Assembly (NCBI GenBank): GCA_001792895.1
Contig: MARA01000050.1
Span: 62,001 to 126,000 of the forward strand
Direction of reading: 5' to 3'
Source of the DNA: Lentinus brumalis
Lineage: Eukaryota > Basidiomycota > Agaricomycetes > Polyporales > Polyporaceae
Length of the DNA stretch: 64,000 bases
Part shown: in pieces, positions 11,785-21,495 of the stretch
Position numbering within the stretch: the first letter of the stretch is position 1
Layout: every line of letters begins with the position of its first letter
Position numbers and translations under genes: made by a program
The notes under the pieces: model-generated
What the model saw: only the letters and a program-made list of their open reading frames with translations
What the model was told of the DNA's origin: nothing
The model's database searches: none

Positions 11785-14733
11785 AGAGAGGTAAAGGAAT
11801 GTGTGGATGGGAGCTGAGTACGAGTGAAAGGAGAGTGGCAGCAAGAGAGTAAGACGCGAAAGAAAGAGATCAAACTTCGCCTTTGAAAGGAGGTCGAAAT
11901 TACGCACCAAAAAGTCAGACCTGGGATAAGGCCTGCTCCAATTAAAAAGGAGGGTTATATTCAAGTCACGCAGTTGGTCCTCGCATTATATCTGCGTTGT
12001 GACGATAGAGTCTGCTGGCCATAATATGGCATGTGGCATGGTGGCATAGACTTTCTGAGCTCTCTAAGTAGTGGGTACCGTGGTTCTGTTGACGAATCTA
12101 TGTAGAAGGTAGGAGTTCAGTATCACTCCTGCCAGAAAGAGCTCGGTTCGAAGCCGGCTGATGGGCAGCTACAAGTGCGCGTCTGTGATGTCACGCAGGC
12201 AAGCGCCAGACTGAGTTCGAATTGTGTGCTGATTTCTTATGGGCGCATAAGCCCAGAAATGGTTCCATTAGCTCAGGTTTAGGTCAGACTAGGTGCCAAA
12301 ATAGTTTCCTTTGGTCAATAAGTCCACGAGGCACCTTAGAGGCAGCGTGACAATGCGGGCGCTTCTGACTTGGCCTTCCACTCTACTTGAGTATAAGTCC
12401 ACCATCTTAGGCCTTCAAGCTAATGCTGACCTGTATGCCGATGTAAGGTACTGCCAGAGGCTGCCTGTGAGCCCACGGTGTTTGCAGGTAATGTTATCCG
12501 TTGCACCGAGAAGATGCTTCACTCGGAGCTGATGGCAGGGGCTCATTGTCAGGGGAAACAACAGGGAACTGAATGGCGCCGGTACGTACTGTGTCCTTGT
12601 GCTTTGATAGTGGACTGACCAATTTCTCGTTCTTGTGGCAGCGAGCTGAAGCCAAGCTGGGGTGTATGACAGCAGGGATGCAGCCGGACTTACGAGTAGC
12701 GACTTCCGGGGACTGATTGCTCGTCCACCGTGACTCCCAGCACCAAGCACCGAGCACCGAGCACCGGGCACGCATCCGGCAGGGAGCATGCCTCCCGCTG
12801 TGGCTCTTGCGTCTCGCCGCAGGCATCCGAGTATGGGACATGCGGCGGAGGAAGCGGGGAAGCGGCGCGGCTCTATAACAAGAGCGCGGAGCGCTGTGGA
12901 TGCGTCACCACCCACCTTTCCCTGCCCCGCCCGCCCTGCCACGACGTCCGCCTGTCTCCCGGGCTCACGGCTCTCGTCGTCGGTATACTGGCTGCGAGCT
13001 GCTCGACTGTCATCGAGGTGCGCACCGTGACTGTGCGCGACGGACGAGAGGTACTCACTCACCTGCGCGTTGCAGACGGCAAGCAGCGGGATGGCTGGGC
13101 ACGACGGCGACGAGGTGAGTGCGTCGGTTCGCATCCGTGCTTACCTGCTCTCACGACGACCGCGATCCACGGCAGGTCTTGGCTGTAGCTCAAACGTGGG
13201 CAGCGACCCTCGGGCACGTTGCTGTTTGGTGAGTATATTGCGCCCGATCGTTGCCGGCCTGCTCCTTATGCTGTCTGTTCCACAGCACACGCCGCAGGTC
13301 ATCGTGTACGTGGACGGTAGTCGAGCCTCTGCCCGCCCACCGGACTCTGTTCGCCGTGAGTGAGCAGACCGTGTCGCTCCTCGCATGCGAGACCGACACG
13401 GTTCATTGGAACCTCGGTGCATCTGCGATCTGTGCTCCGGTCGCGAGGAGTGCCACTTATGTCTTCTGCAGTCTCGCGGGCGGGGCTCAACGTTGATGAA
13501 GCCCGGCGAGAAGCTCTGTCGAGGTGAGCATTGCGGTCGTATTTGGCAGAATCCAGATACTCACCATTCATTGCTTCAGCCCGCGCCGCACCCGTGGCTT
13601 GATCAGCTCTCCCGAGCGGTATGTGCATTGGGTCTGAGCCTTGTAGAATTCAACTGACATGGGCTCTCGCATCTAGTGGATGTCGGCAGGCCGGCAGGAG
13701 GGCGGAGCGCGTTGAGCCCGGGGCAGCTTGATGAGCACAAGGAGGCGGTACAGGGGACGGGGGACGGAGGAGGGCGGAGGGAGAGGGCGGGGTAGCTATA
13801 CGTACTACATGACGCCCGCGATGCCGTAGCCAATGTGGGCGCGCTGAGCCTTCGAGATGCGGGAGGGCGGCTGGCCGGCGAGATGAGGCCGGGGGATGCG
13901 GGACGTCGCACAGCCGATGTCTTGACCGGGGAGTAGAGAGGAGGGTGTGCGATAGTACCAGAGCACTGATCAGCTCGTACAGATGCGCCGTGGCGGTCGC
14001 TGCATGCGGACGGGGACATATGGGCAATGATGTGGGGAAGGGAAGGACGCGAGAGCGCGTAGAAGAGGGCACACACCGAGAGCACTGTAAAAGCAGCTTA
14101 CCTTCGTAGTCGTAGTAGCGTACAGTCCAGTACAACCGCCTTCACAACACTCCCCGAGGCCCGCCAAGTCGTGAGCTGGTGCTGGCTGTGTGCCGGATAG
14201 AGGCGCGTGACCGTTCAGTTGTCTTGATGCGCAGCGCGTCGTAGCAGAGGTGTCGGAGAAGCAGGCGGCAAGAGGACAGAGGACGCATGAAGCAGAGCGT
14301 GGACGCGCGACGAACGCGACTGCGCGAGTTCCCAGCGAGTCGAGTTGCAGGGAGAGAGCTGCTCTGTGGGTCGAGGTCGAGGGCAAGCCATGACGTCGCC
14401 TCGGCGCCTTGCGCGCACGATCCTCGATCGCCAATCGAGATAGACTTTGTCGATACGCTGTCCCTCGTCCACGACGCGAGCGTTCTTGTGCTTGTCACTG
14501 GAGCCGGCCCACCAGCAGGCCAGCCAATCCACGCCCGAGTCCCAGCCAGACATCAGCCCCGCCTTGTTGCGATCACTCCCTCGGGATGCACCCCGGCCTC
14601 AGCTTGTGCCCTGTTGTGGGGCGCGCACCTTGTTGCCTCTGTGGCTGGCCACTGCCCGCCACCATCCTCTTCCTTTCTCCGTGTGTATACCCATCTCCCC
14701 GATGCCCGGACAGCATACATGCCCAACGACAGA
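11785..14733. other. Gene-poor block
   Basis: Contains the right copy of the dispersed repeat (12170-12300), a short GCACCGA-type repeat run at about 12739-12772, and several GTGAGT donor-like sites (about 13114, 13228 and 13357) without a connecting open frame. The GC-rich overlapping ORFs at 12.4-14.6 kb, on both strands, lack any recognisable motif. Upstream exons of the membrane-protein gene at 14734 may lie in the last few hundred bases, but I could not define them. Confidence 0.4.
12170..12300 (+). repeat. Dispersed repeat, right copy
   Basis: Shares GTTCGAATTGTGTGCT and a diverged flank (TTATGGGCGCATAAG) with the minus-strand copy at 8105-8235. Together the copies form an inverted pair around the gene at 8524-11784. 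Confidence 0.5.
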
Positions 14734-15323
14734 TGCTCTTCGAGGTGTTCGTCCTCGGCTCGACGGCCCTGAACGCGCTCGACCGTCCGCGGACGATCGT
14801 TGGGTTCTTCCTCGTACGTCTCTACTAATTCATGTCCAATGCTGACGCGGAAGACTGACTATATGCGCCTGAAATTCGCATGCACAGAGCATCACCTTGT
14901 TCCGCATTCTTGACCTCACCTTCACATGCCTCTCCCGCCCGTTGCTCACCTTCCTTGCTGTTTTGTGAGTGCCCTTACCTAGTCCCCTCATCTGTCTGCC
15001 ATGTCTAACACGTTGAATGCAGGTTCATCTGGGCTATGACCACCCCCGTCCTCGGCCGCCTCCTCATCCACCTCCAGCGCACCGAATGCCGCCCCACATC
15101 CCCCGCTCTTCTTCCTCAGTATGACCTCCGCCTCGGCCGTTGCGTGATCTCGCCGTTCGGCCTCGTCAAGCTGAACAGGAAGACCTCTTCCGGGAGCGCA
15201 CACCGCGGTGGCTACTGGGACGGAGACGCGGACACAGATGCGGCGGCGGGTCACGCACGCGCATCGTCGGCGGATAACCCGCTCGAGATCACGCAGATCG
15301 CGCTCTGGTACCCGTACCACTAG
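14734..15323 (+). CDS. C-terminal exons of a DUF6533-like integral membrane protein
   Basis: Three in-frame exons with good splice sites: 14734-14812, 14888 to about 14965, and from about 15023 to the stop at 15323. They encode membrane-like segments (MLFEVFVLGSTALNAL, SITLFRILDLTF, SRPLLTFLAVLFIWAMTT), then VLGRLLIHLQRTE and a hydrophilic tail ending in QIALWYPYH. The order of a helix, a short loop with DRPR, two more helices and an L-x-L-R/Q-x-x-E end is like the last three helices of the seven-helix DUF6533 family, which is abundant in Agaricomycetes and of unknown function. The N-terminal four helices were not found upstream in any frame, so the gene is either 5' truncated or has exons I could not resolve. 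The join of the last exon is solid; the family call is moderate. Confidence 0.45.
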
Positions 15324-17025
15324 CGCAAGAGGGCGCATGACCCACGTGAGTGCCGTTGTGTTTGTGAAGGCCGTGTGCTGATGCTGAGATTAATGGATGC
15401 GCAGATGTACGACCATCCCGACAATCAATCCAAGTACTAATTACAGCCAATACCCCGTCTACCGCTGCACACTCCCGAAGCGACGCTGGCCTAACCACTC
15501 GTCGACGTGAGTGACGTGCTTGGTACAGCCGGACCCGGTTCCCGACAATCACTCCAAGTACTATGTAAATACAGCCGGCACCCCGCACTACCGCCGCACA
15601 CACCCCGAATGGCGCCTGGATAATCACCTGGGCTCCTCCCACCGCCTGAGCAACGCTGAACGTGTCTGCAGCTCCAATTCAGACCGAACCCGAGCAAGGC
15701 CAAGACGCTGTCCGTGCCACGAGCATCATGGAGCTTCCCTCGCGGAAACTTCTTGCCGGACAGGCATGCACGCTACACGCGAGTATCGGAGTATGACGTC
15801 GAAAGAGCGTCCCCGTGCCTTCTCAGCCTGACCGGCGTGTACTGACCAGGCGACAGAGAACCGATTCTCAAGACCCTAGACACTCCTGCCGTCCCGCCCC
15901 GTAGCCTCGGCCACCCGCACATGACGTCGAGCTTCCCGAACCACTGCATGCGCCGTGCGCACGCGACTCGACGTATCTGTAGGGATCCTCTACTCAGGTT
16001 CATGGTCTCGGACATCCACGAACCTCGCCGAACTCTGCTGTGAGTGCGAGTGCAGAAGTGGGTAGCGCAGGGTTTGCGTCTTGCGCTAGCGCAGTAACTC
16101 GACGGCTCGGCGAGCGGGGAGGCTGACATGTGCAGACTCAGGCCCCGTGCAGTCCAGATGTGAATGGCAAGACGACGGTGACGTCTGAGTGCCTGGAAGA
16201 TTGGCCCTGCGGACTCGGGAGGACAATCGCCGGCTGTGTTCGGTCGGGAAGATAGAATATCCCAGTCACATCCCCGCGCAACCTCGTACATTGTACCTGG
16301 CGCGTTCGAGAACCTCAGCTACGATATCACACTCGCCAGACTGTGGGCGCAGTGTCTTGTAGTTGTCCAGGTCTTCCAGGATGCACCGGCGCAGTCGAGG
16401 ACAGGACTCCTCTCGACGCTCGAGCCTGGTTATCAAGCTCACTGCCGTCATATCAGACTCCCGAGCAGCCCCGCTCTGAGCTGCTGTTCGGAAACAAGCC
16501 GACGAGGCTCAACCCGGCGTTCACAATAAAAAGGGTTCTCGGACGGGTTTCGCGTGCTTGCTCGTCGGAGGCCGATGCGTGCAACGCAACACTTTGATGG
16601 TGAGTGCCAACATTCATCTGTAGTTGTGCTTCCGTTGTATGTACTTGTATGGCATATGGGATGTACACACGAGATCTGTCGAAGACGACTTGGAATGCCC
16701 ATATCGCCTTGGCATGTCGTGCTTTGAGGAGAGGAGTATGAGGTCTTGCGTGTCTGTCCCTGGGACTCGGGCAGCTGGGGACGGCAACACTCGAGTTGCG
16801 AGCAGCCTGCCTCGCGTGCGATTATTCCCAGCAGGGGCAGTCGCTGTTCAGTACCAGTCTCCGCCGTGCATGGGGCCTTGATGAATTTGAATTACATATT
16901 TTCACTCCTTGATAATCATTTCGAATGATATATATTGCATTTTATATCAGACAATAATGCAATAAATAGGCGCACACTGGCAACATCATCCTGGGCCAAA
17001 ACCTTGCGCTGCACCATCATCAAAC
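15324..17025. other. Gene-poor block, AT-rich at its right end
   Basis: No protein family is recognisable. It holds a diverged duplication at about 15405-15630. From about 16880 the base composition turns sharply AT-rich (ATATATATTGCATTTTATAT near 16930), just before the motif array that abuts the LINE. Confidence 0.4.
15405..15630 (+). repeat. Diverged tandem repeat after the membrane-protein gene
   Basis: The segment from about 15415 (CCCGACAATCAATCCAAGT...) recurs about 125 bp later (CCCGACAATCACTCCAAGT...), with several substitutions and small indels. The shared parts include CCAAGTACTA, TACAGCC and a CACAC..CCGAA end. Confidence 0.6.
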
Positions 17026-17207
17026 AACCTGTGTCAACCTGTGTCAGTAAGAAAGTAGTAACCACCTGTGCAACCTTGCAACCTGTGCATTCTTTTGGTG
17101 GAGGCCTGTGCACTTGGTGGTAACTAACCTGTGTCATGTTATCACTAACCTGTGTCATGTTATCATTGAACGACCCACCTGTGTCACATTACAGCCACCT
17201 GCGTCAC
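17026..17207 (+). repeat. Array of a short motif, consensus ACCTGTGTCA
   Basis: About nine copies of ACCTGTGTCA or close variants (ACCTGTGCA, GCCTGTGCA, ACCTGCGTCA) lie within about 180 bp. The first two overlap head to tail at 17026-17046, the others are 10-30 bp apart, and a TATC/TTATCA spacer follows two of them. Repeated short motifs near an end are typical of some DNA transposons, where they bind transposase. The array stops right beside the point where the LINE reading frame turns into foreign sequence (about 17265). Confidence 0.65.
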
Positions 17208-17208
17208 T

Positions 17209-20157
17209 TCATGTGGGAAGTAATTTTTCCCCAAAATACCAGCCACACATACGCTCCTTTGTGCGTGAGTGGTACCACGCCTGGCAGCCGTACGTCATGA
17301 GGGGCAGGACGCACGCGATATAGAGGCGGCGTTTCTGCCGCGGGGAGAGGCCGTGTGCGGAGTTTCCGAGCGAGAGCATGGCACGCACAGTGTTGGAGGC
17401 CGACTGTGCGTACCGCTTGATGTGTGAGCTGAAGGTGAGGCCCGGGTTGAAGAAGACACCGAGGTATCTCCAGACAGCTGCGGGCAGGACAGTGCGGGCG
17501 CCCAGCACGAGCGGGGCGGCGGACTGGTATTCGGACCACCATACGACCCGCGGATGCTCGGGTGAGGCAGCGCGTGGCCGCGGAGGCGGGAAATGGCAGT
17601 ACTCGGTCTTGTCATGCTCGATGACGAGACCGAGGCGAGTGAGCTGCACGACACAGGCGTCGTACGAGGAGCTGAGGCGGTTGTGCACATCTGTAGTTGT
17701 GGCAGCGGTGCCGACAAGCAGGCCGTCGTCCACATAGAAGGTGAGCGGGGTGCGGGGAGGCGAGTCGGCGTCGATTGGGCAAAGGACGTGCAGGGCTGGC
17801 GAGATGTAAATGTTGGTGAGGACGGGAGAGAGCGCGGAGCCCTGTCCCGCGCCGACACCGGGAGCTGTGAAGACGCCGTCGGACGTGCGGGCACCCCAGA
17901 CAAACCGCGTAGAGCGGTCGGCAAGGTATGAGCGGAAGAACGCCTGGTACGTGTCGTCGAACCCGTACCGGGCGAGGATGCGGACGAGGAGGTCGTGCTG
18001 CATGGACGGGAAGAACTGGGCGACGTCGAAGGCAAGACAGCCGGTGACGAGGCGGTTCTTCCAGCCCGAGCGGATGTGGTGTGTCAACGCCACGGCGGCG
18101 TCGATGGTGGAGCGTTGTTTGCAGCCGCCCATCTGATTGGGATGGAGGAGCTGGAGCGAGTTGCAGTCGAAGTGGAGGCGTTCGGCGAGCATGCGCTCGC
18201 CGAGTTTGCTGACACAGCTCAAGAGGACAATGGGACGGTATGCCTTGACGGCAGCGTAGTCCGGTTTGTGCGGCTTGGGGATGACCACAGAGACCGCCGT
18301 CTTGAACGCGGCCGGCCAGTGCCCGAGACGGAGGCAGGCGTTGAAGATTTCGAGGAGGGTGTCCACGACGTCATGAGTCTCCGTGCCGTCATCAGCCTTG
18401 TAGCTTGGCATGCGCACGAGGGCACGGAGGTGCATCCAGCGGACGTGATCGCCACCGGGTGCGGAGTTGGGGGCTGACTTGATCTGGTCGAGGAGCTCGC
18501 GGCGCGAGAACGGAATGAAGGGACGCACAGGCGGCTGAGGGACAGCTGGCTCGTCGAGGATGGAGAGGTCGACAGGGCGGTCGACTGCTGCATGGAAAGT
18601 CTGGTGGAGTGCGTCGAACAGCTCGGCGTCGGACGTGACGGGCTGCCCACGGTGCACAACAGATGTGGTGGTAGGGAGCGGGCGGGGCCGGGTCCAGGAC
18701 ATGAGGTCCCAGACGCGGTCCTGTGTCTCCACAACGTCCTCGATGCGGGCATCGAAGAACGACCGCTTCGCCGTCTTGGTGGCTGCCCGGAAGCGCTGCC
18801 GGGCAGCGTGGAGGGCCTTGGTCGAGGCTGCGGCGCGTGCACGCAGGGTGACCGCGTAGAGATCGAGGATCGACAGCTGTGTGTCCGGTTCGCACACGAG
18901 AGCATCGCCGTCCGGGTAGGAGGAGAGAGCATCTGCGACGATGCGTCCGGCTTCGTCGGAGGCTGTGTGCCAGGCCGCTTGCGTGGCCAGAAGGGAGGTG
19001 ATGGTGTCGTCCGGGGCGGCATTGTCCAGGACGATGTGGCAGAGGGAGGCCCTGGCGATGTTGCGTTCGCGCGTGCTGGAGCGTTGGTCGAGAGCACGCC
19101 ATTCGCGGACGGCTGCCTTGCACGACGGGTTCCACCACTGCTGCGAGCGGTCGCAGATGTCTGCGACGACGGCGTTGCCCTGCCAGGCCCAGGCGAACGC
19201 TGACATGAGGCGGTAGACACGCCGATCGAGGTCCTCGGGGGTGGCAGTGCGGGAGTGCGGAACGAACACCATGTCGGCGTAGACGTCCTCGACGAAGGCC
19301 GCGTTGAGCTCTTCGTTGCGGGGGCTGATGTTGGCTGTGTGCTCGCCGACTGAACGGAGGAACGGGAGCTCAGCTACGAGCGGTGCGTGGTCCGAGCCCA
19401 GCCGCCAGTCGGCGCGGACTCGCACAGAGATGTCCTCACCGGGCGGACCGAATGCGAGGTCGATCACGGAGCGGCGGAGTGCAAGGTTGTGCAGGAAATG
19501 CGTGAAGGTGTCCCGGGGCGAGACGAGGACGTGGCCCAGAGCCTCTGAGAGGTCGATGACATCTTGGACGCGTCCCGCCGCAGAGAGCTGGTCTGCTGCA
19601 AGACGGGAGTCCCACAGCAGCGCGTGTGTATTGAAGTCGCCGCCGCAGATGTCGATGCCCGCGAGGGCGTCCGGGTTGGCGAGGAGGTGAGTGACTGCCG
19701 CATTGTCGGAGTCGTTGTACAGGTTTAGGACATGGAGGGTGGCCACGTCGGGCTGGAGGGACACAGCGACGCGCATGGTGTCGCGGTGCTTGATCTCCGT
19801 GGATAGGCGAGCTGAAGCACGAGGCCAGCACGCACGGTTGACGTAGACGACGACACGTGCGGCGTATTCTGGGGAGATGAGGATCCAGCGTGGGTGGTGC
19901 TGGGTCCCGAGGAGGTTGTTATTGTCGTCGATGCGCTCATGGGGCCCGAGAGCCGATCGAGCAGACACAGCAGTGGCCTTGATGATGCCGTAGTACGGTT
20001 CTTGCACACACAAGACGTCCACTTTATCAGAAAGGTAGTCCAGCGCAGCCGAGGCTACAGCAGGAGAGTGATTGACATTGAAAAACGCGACATGAATAAA
20101 TTGGCGGTCGTGTACAGACATACACAAAAACACGCTTAGATGTACTGAATCGTCCAC
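17209..20157 (-). CDS. LINE ORF2: endonuclease and reverse transcriptase
   Basis: A single open frame of 982 codons. Residues about 20-270 form an exonuclease-endonuclease-phosphatase domain: FFNVNHSPA, the QEPY metal site, GGDFNTH, and SDHAPL with the catalytic His. Residues about 560-880 form the reverse transcriptase: VIPKPHKPDY, PIVLLSCVSKLGERM, motif A AFDVAQFFPSM, motif B GAGQGSALSPVLTNIYI, motif C TFYVDDGLLV with the catalytic DD, and the thumb start VWRYLGVFFNPGLTF. The frame ends at LMTYGCQAWYHSRTK plus about 12 foreign residues, so the usual region after the thumb (and any RNase H domain) is missing. The open frame has no internal break, so the copy is fairly young, but it is probably inactive. 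It would act in target-primed reverse transcription of its own RNA. Confidence 0.92.
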   Translation of the reverse strand: MDDSVHLSVFLCMSVHDRQFIHVAFFNVNHSPAVASAALDYLSDKVDVLCVQEPYYGIIKATAVSARSALGPHERIDDNNNLLGTQHHPRWILISPEYAARVVVYVNRACWPRASARLSTEIKHRDTMRVAVSLQPDVATLHVLNLYNDSDNAAVTHLLANPDALAGIDICGGDFNTHALLWDSRLAADQLSAAGRVQDVIDLSEALGHVLVSPRDTFTHFLHNLALRRSVIDLAFGPPGEDISVRVRADWRLGSDHAPLVAELPFLRSVGEHTANISPRNEELNAAFVEDVYADMVFVPHSRTATPEDLDRRVYRLMSAFAWAWQGNAVVADICDRSQQWWNPSCKAAVREWRALDQRSSTRERNIARASLCHIVLDNAAPDDTITSLLATQAAWHTASDEAGRIVADALSSYPDGDALVCEPDTQLSILDLYAVTLRARAAASTKALHAARQRFRAATKTAKRSFFDARIEDVVETQDRVWDLMSWTRPRPLPTTTSVVHRGQPVTSDAELFDALHQTFHAAVDRPVDLSILDEPAVPQPPVRPFIPFSRRELLDQIKSAPNSAPGGDHVRWMHLRALVRMPSYKADDGTETHDVVDTLLEIFNACLRLGHWPAAFKTAVSVVIPKPHKPDYAAVKAYRPIVLLSCVSKLGERMLAERLHFDCNSLQLLHPNQMGGCKQRSTIDAAVALTHHIRSGWKNRLVTGCLAFDVAQFFPSMQHDLLVRILARYGFDDTYQAFFRSYLADRSTRFVWGARTSDGVFTAPGVGAGQGSALSPVLTNIYISPALHVLCPIDADSPPRTPLTFYVDDGLLVGTAATTTDVHNRLSSSYDACVVQLTRLGLVIEHDKTEYCHFPPPRPRAASPEHPRVVWWSEYQSAAPLVLGARTVLPAAVWRYLGVFFNPGLTFSSHIKRYAQSASNTVRAMLSLGNSAHGLSPRQKRRLYIACVLPLMTYGCQAWYHSRTKERMCGWYFGEKLLPT

Positions 20158-20263
20158 CGGTCCCGTTCTAGGTCACTGGGGGCGAGTCAGATGAGAAGAA
20201 GCAGACAGAGGCTGGGCCGATGTGCACCTGTCTAGCTTTGTGTGAGGAGGACGAGCCGGCTGC

Positions 20264-20983
20264 TCAAGACGAGCTGCCGCCGGCGCCGTGGCGGTCGAAC
20301 GCGCCAGTGACGTACTGGCGGTTGCCGTGTGTGTCGACAACCCCGACCGTGCCCGCGTTGGACATGTCGCGGTCGTCAACGACGACGAGGGGAGGGGTGG
20401 ACGGCGGCCGCATGGAGGCCGCCGCCGACGGGTGGCGGGCCGCGCGCGGGGCCGCAGCAGGGACGGGTGCGTCGCGAGCCTCCGCACGGTTGCGGTAGAG
20501 CTCGTCGATGCGCACACGGTCGTAGCGCACCGCATAGAAGGGGCATGCGTGGTCGTTGGCAAAGTGGAGGCCGTCGCAGTTGCAGCAGACGGGAGGGGTG
20601 TTGCAGCGACCTTGGGCGTGGGCGGAGCTGCCGGCGCAGCAATCGCTGAGTTGCAGGTGGCTGCGGGCGTCGTGGTCGCCGCCGCAGTGCGCGCACATGT
20701 GATGGCCGCGCATGCAGCGGGACGGGGGATGGCCCCAGGTGTAGCAGCAGCCGCAGAGCGGCACGGGCTTCTTGTTGAGCATGATTTTGCCGCGGATCAT
20801 GCCGTTGTCGAACATGACCAACTTGTCTTTGACCGCGCGGGCGAGGGAGCCGTGGGCGTCGTCGCGGATGTCGACGACGAGGAAGTTTGTGTCCATGCGT
20901 CTGGTGATTTCGCGGATCCAGCGCACTTCGATGATGGAACCGGTCGGCCTCGGGAGGTGGATGACAAGGACAAAGTGGTGCAT
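20264..20983 (-). CDS. LINE ORF1 (gag-like, zinc knuckles), 5' truncated
   Basis: 240-codon frame just upstream of ORF2, with 106 bp between them. After a short beta-rich start (HFVLVIHLPRPTGSIIEVRW) and LVVDIRDDAHGSLARAVKD come Cys-His knuckles: CGCCYTWGHPPSRC fits CX2CX4HX4C exactly, followed by CAHCGGDHDARSH and CCNCDGLHFANDHAC. The C-terminal third is Ala/Pro-rich. This is the layout of a LINE ORF1 RNA-binding protein. The N-terminal part is absent. Confidence 0.8.
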   Translation of the reverse strand: MHHFVLVIHLPRPTGSIIEVRWIREITRRMDTNFLVVDIRDDAHGSLARAVKDKLVMFDNGMIRGKIMLNKKPVPLCGCCYTWGHPPSRCMRGHHMCAHCGGDHDARSHLQLSDCCAGSSAHAQGRCNTPPVCCNCDGLHFANDHACPFYAVRYDRVRIDELYRNRAEARDAPVPAAAPRAARHPSAAASMRPPSTPPLVVVDDRDMSNAGTVGVVDTHGNRQYVTGAFDRHGAGGSSS

Positions 20984-21299
20984 GAAGCCGACGGATGCTT
21001 ACCACAGAATCACGACACGACAGAAAATTTGTTAAACACATACTTACTGGCAGGTTGAGCGACCTGCCGTCATCTGAGATGCCCGTAGCCATATCTGACC
21101 TCTATAACCGCTTCCTAGATCACAAGTGCCAGCAACCTCAAACTCCGGCACAGATGCGAACGGCTTATTTAGGTGACTTCACAACGCTGTCCGCCAGCTC
21201 GGTCAACTACCGATGAAGCCCCGGTGGGGACGAAGAAGGGACACGCGTATGGATTATGCAAGAAATCCATCCGCAGGAGCATGTGCGTGAACTCTCCAA

Positions 21300-21495
21300 G
21301 CCGAACACGCCAAAACCCACTCGTCCGTGGCCTTTGGATCCTCATGGTGCCTCCACAGCTGTTGGAAGGTGGGGCCGCCTATCACGACAAGGAGGAACAT
21401 GCCTTGACGCCATGTGATGTTGATGGAGGGCCCGTCGATCATCGTCGTGCGGCCAGACAGGTACATCGGTGTCTTCCTTGGCGGTATTGACTGCC
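21300..21495 (+). pseudogene. Decayed C-terminal fragment of a phenol-hydroxylase-like monooxygenase
   Basis: One frame reads GAAYHDKEEHALTPCDVDGG and an overlapping frame continues GPSIIVVRPDRYIGVFLGG. Together they match the tail of the three monooxygenases in this window (SAYHDKEGHAHKAYGVDGG ... VVRPDGYIGAFVND). A frameshift separates the halves and nothing upstream is recognisable, so this is a relic of a fourth copy. It lies 1.6 kb before MO-A, in the same orientation. Confidence 0.75.

Larger units (their letters stand above)
17209..20990 (-). mobile_element. Non-LTR retrotransposon (LINE), truncated at both ends
   Basis: Minus-strand element with a zinc-knuckle ORF1 (20264-20983) and an endonuclease/reverse-transcriptase ORF2 (17209-20157). 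ORF1 starts abruptly: an in-frame TAA sits five codons before its first Met, and the N-terminal part of a normal gag-like ORF1 is absent, so the 5' end is truncated. ORF2 ends soon after the reverse transcriptase, and no 3' UTR or poly(A)/simple-repeat tail is seen. Loss of a LINE 3' end is unusual and implies a later deletion or insertion near 17265. Confidence 0.85.

Noticed and set aside
12415..14845. Long minus- and plus-strand frames of up to 239 codons
   Set aside because: Same composition effect; mutually overlapping, with no domain and no consistent splice model.
17295..19220. Other minus-strand frames of 246, 333 and 248 codons
   Set aside because: Ser/Thr/Pro-rich alternate frames of the reverse-transcriptase ORF.
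20288..21092. Plus-strand frame of 256 codons and minus-strand frame of 238 codons over the LINE
   Set aside because: They are antisense and alternate-frame shadows of the zinc-knuckle ORF1.
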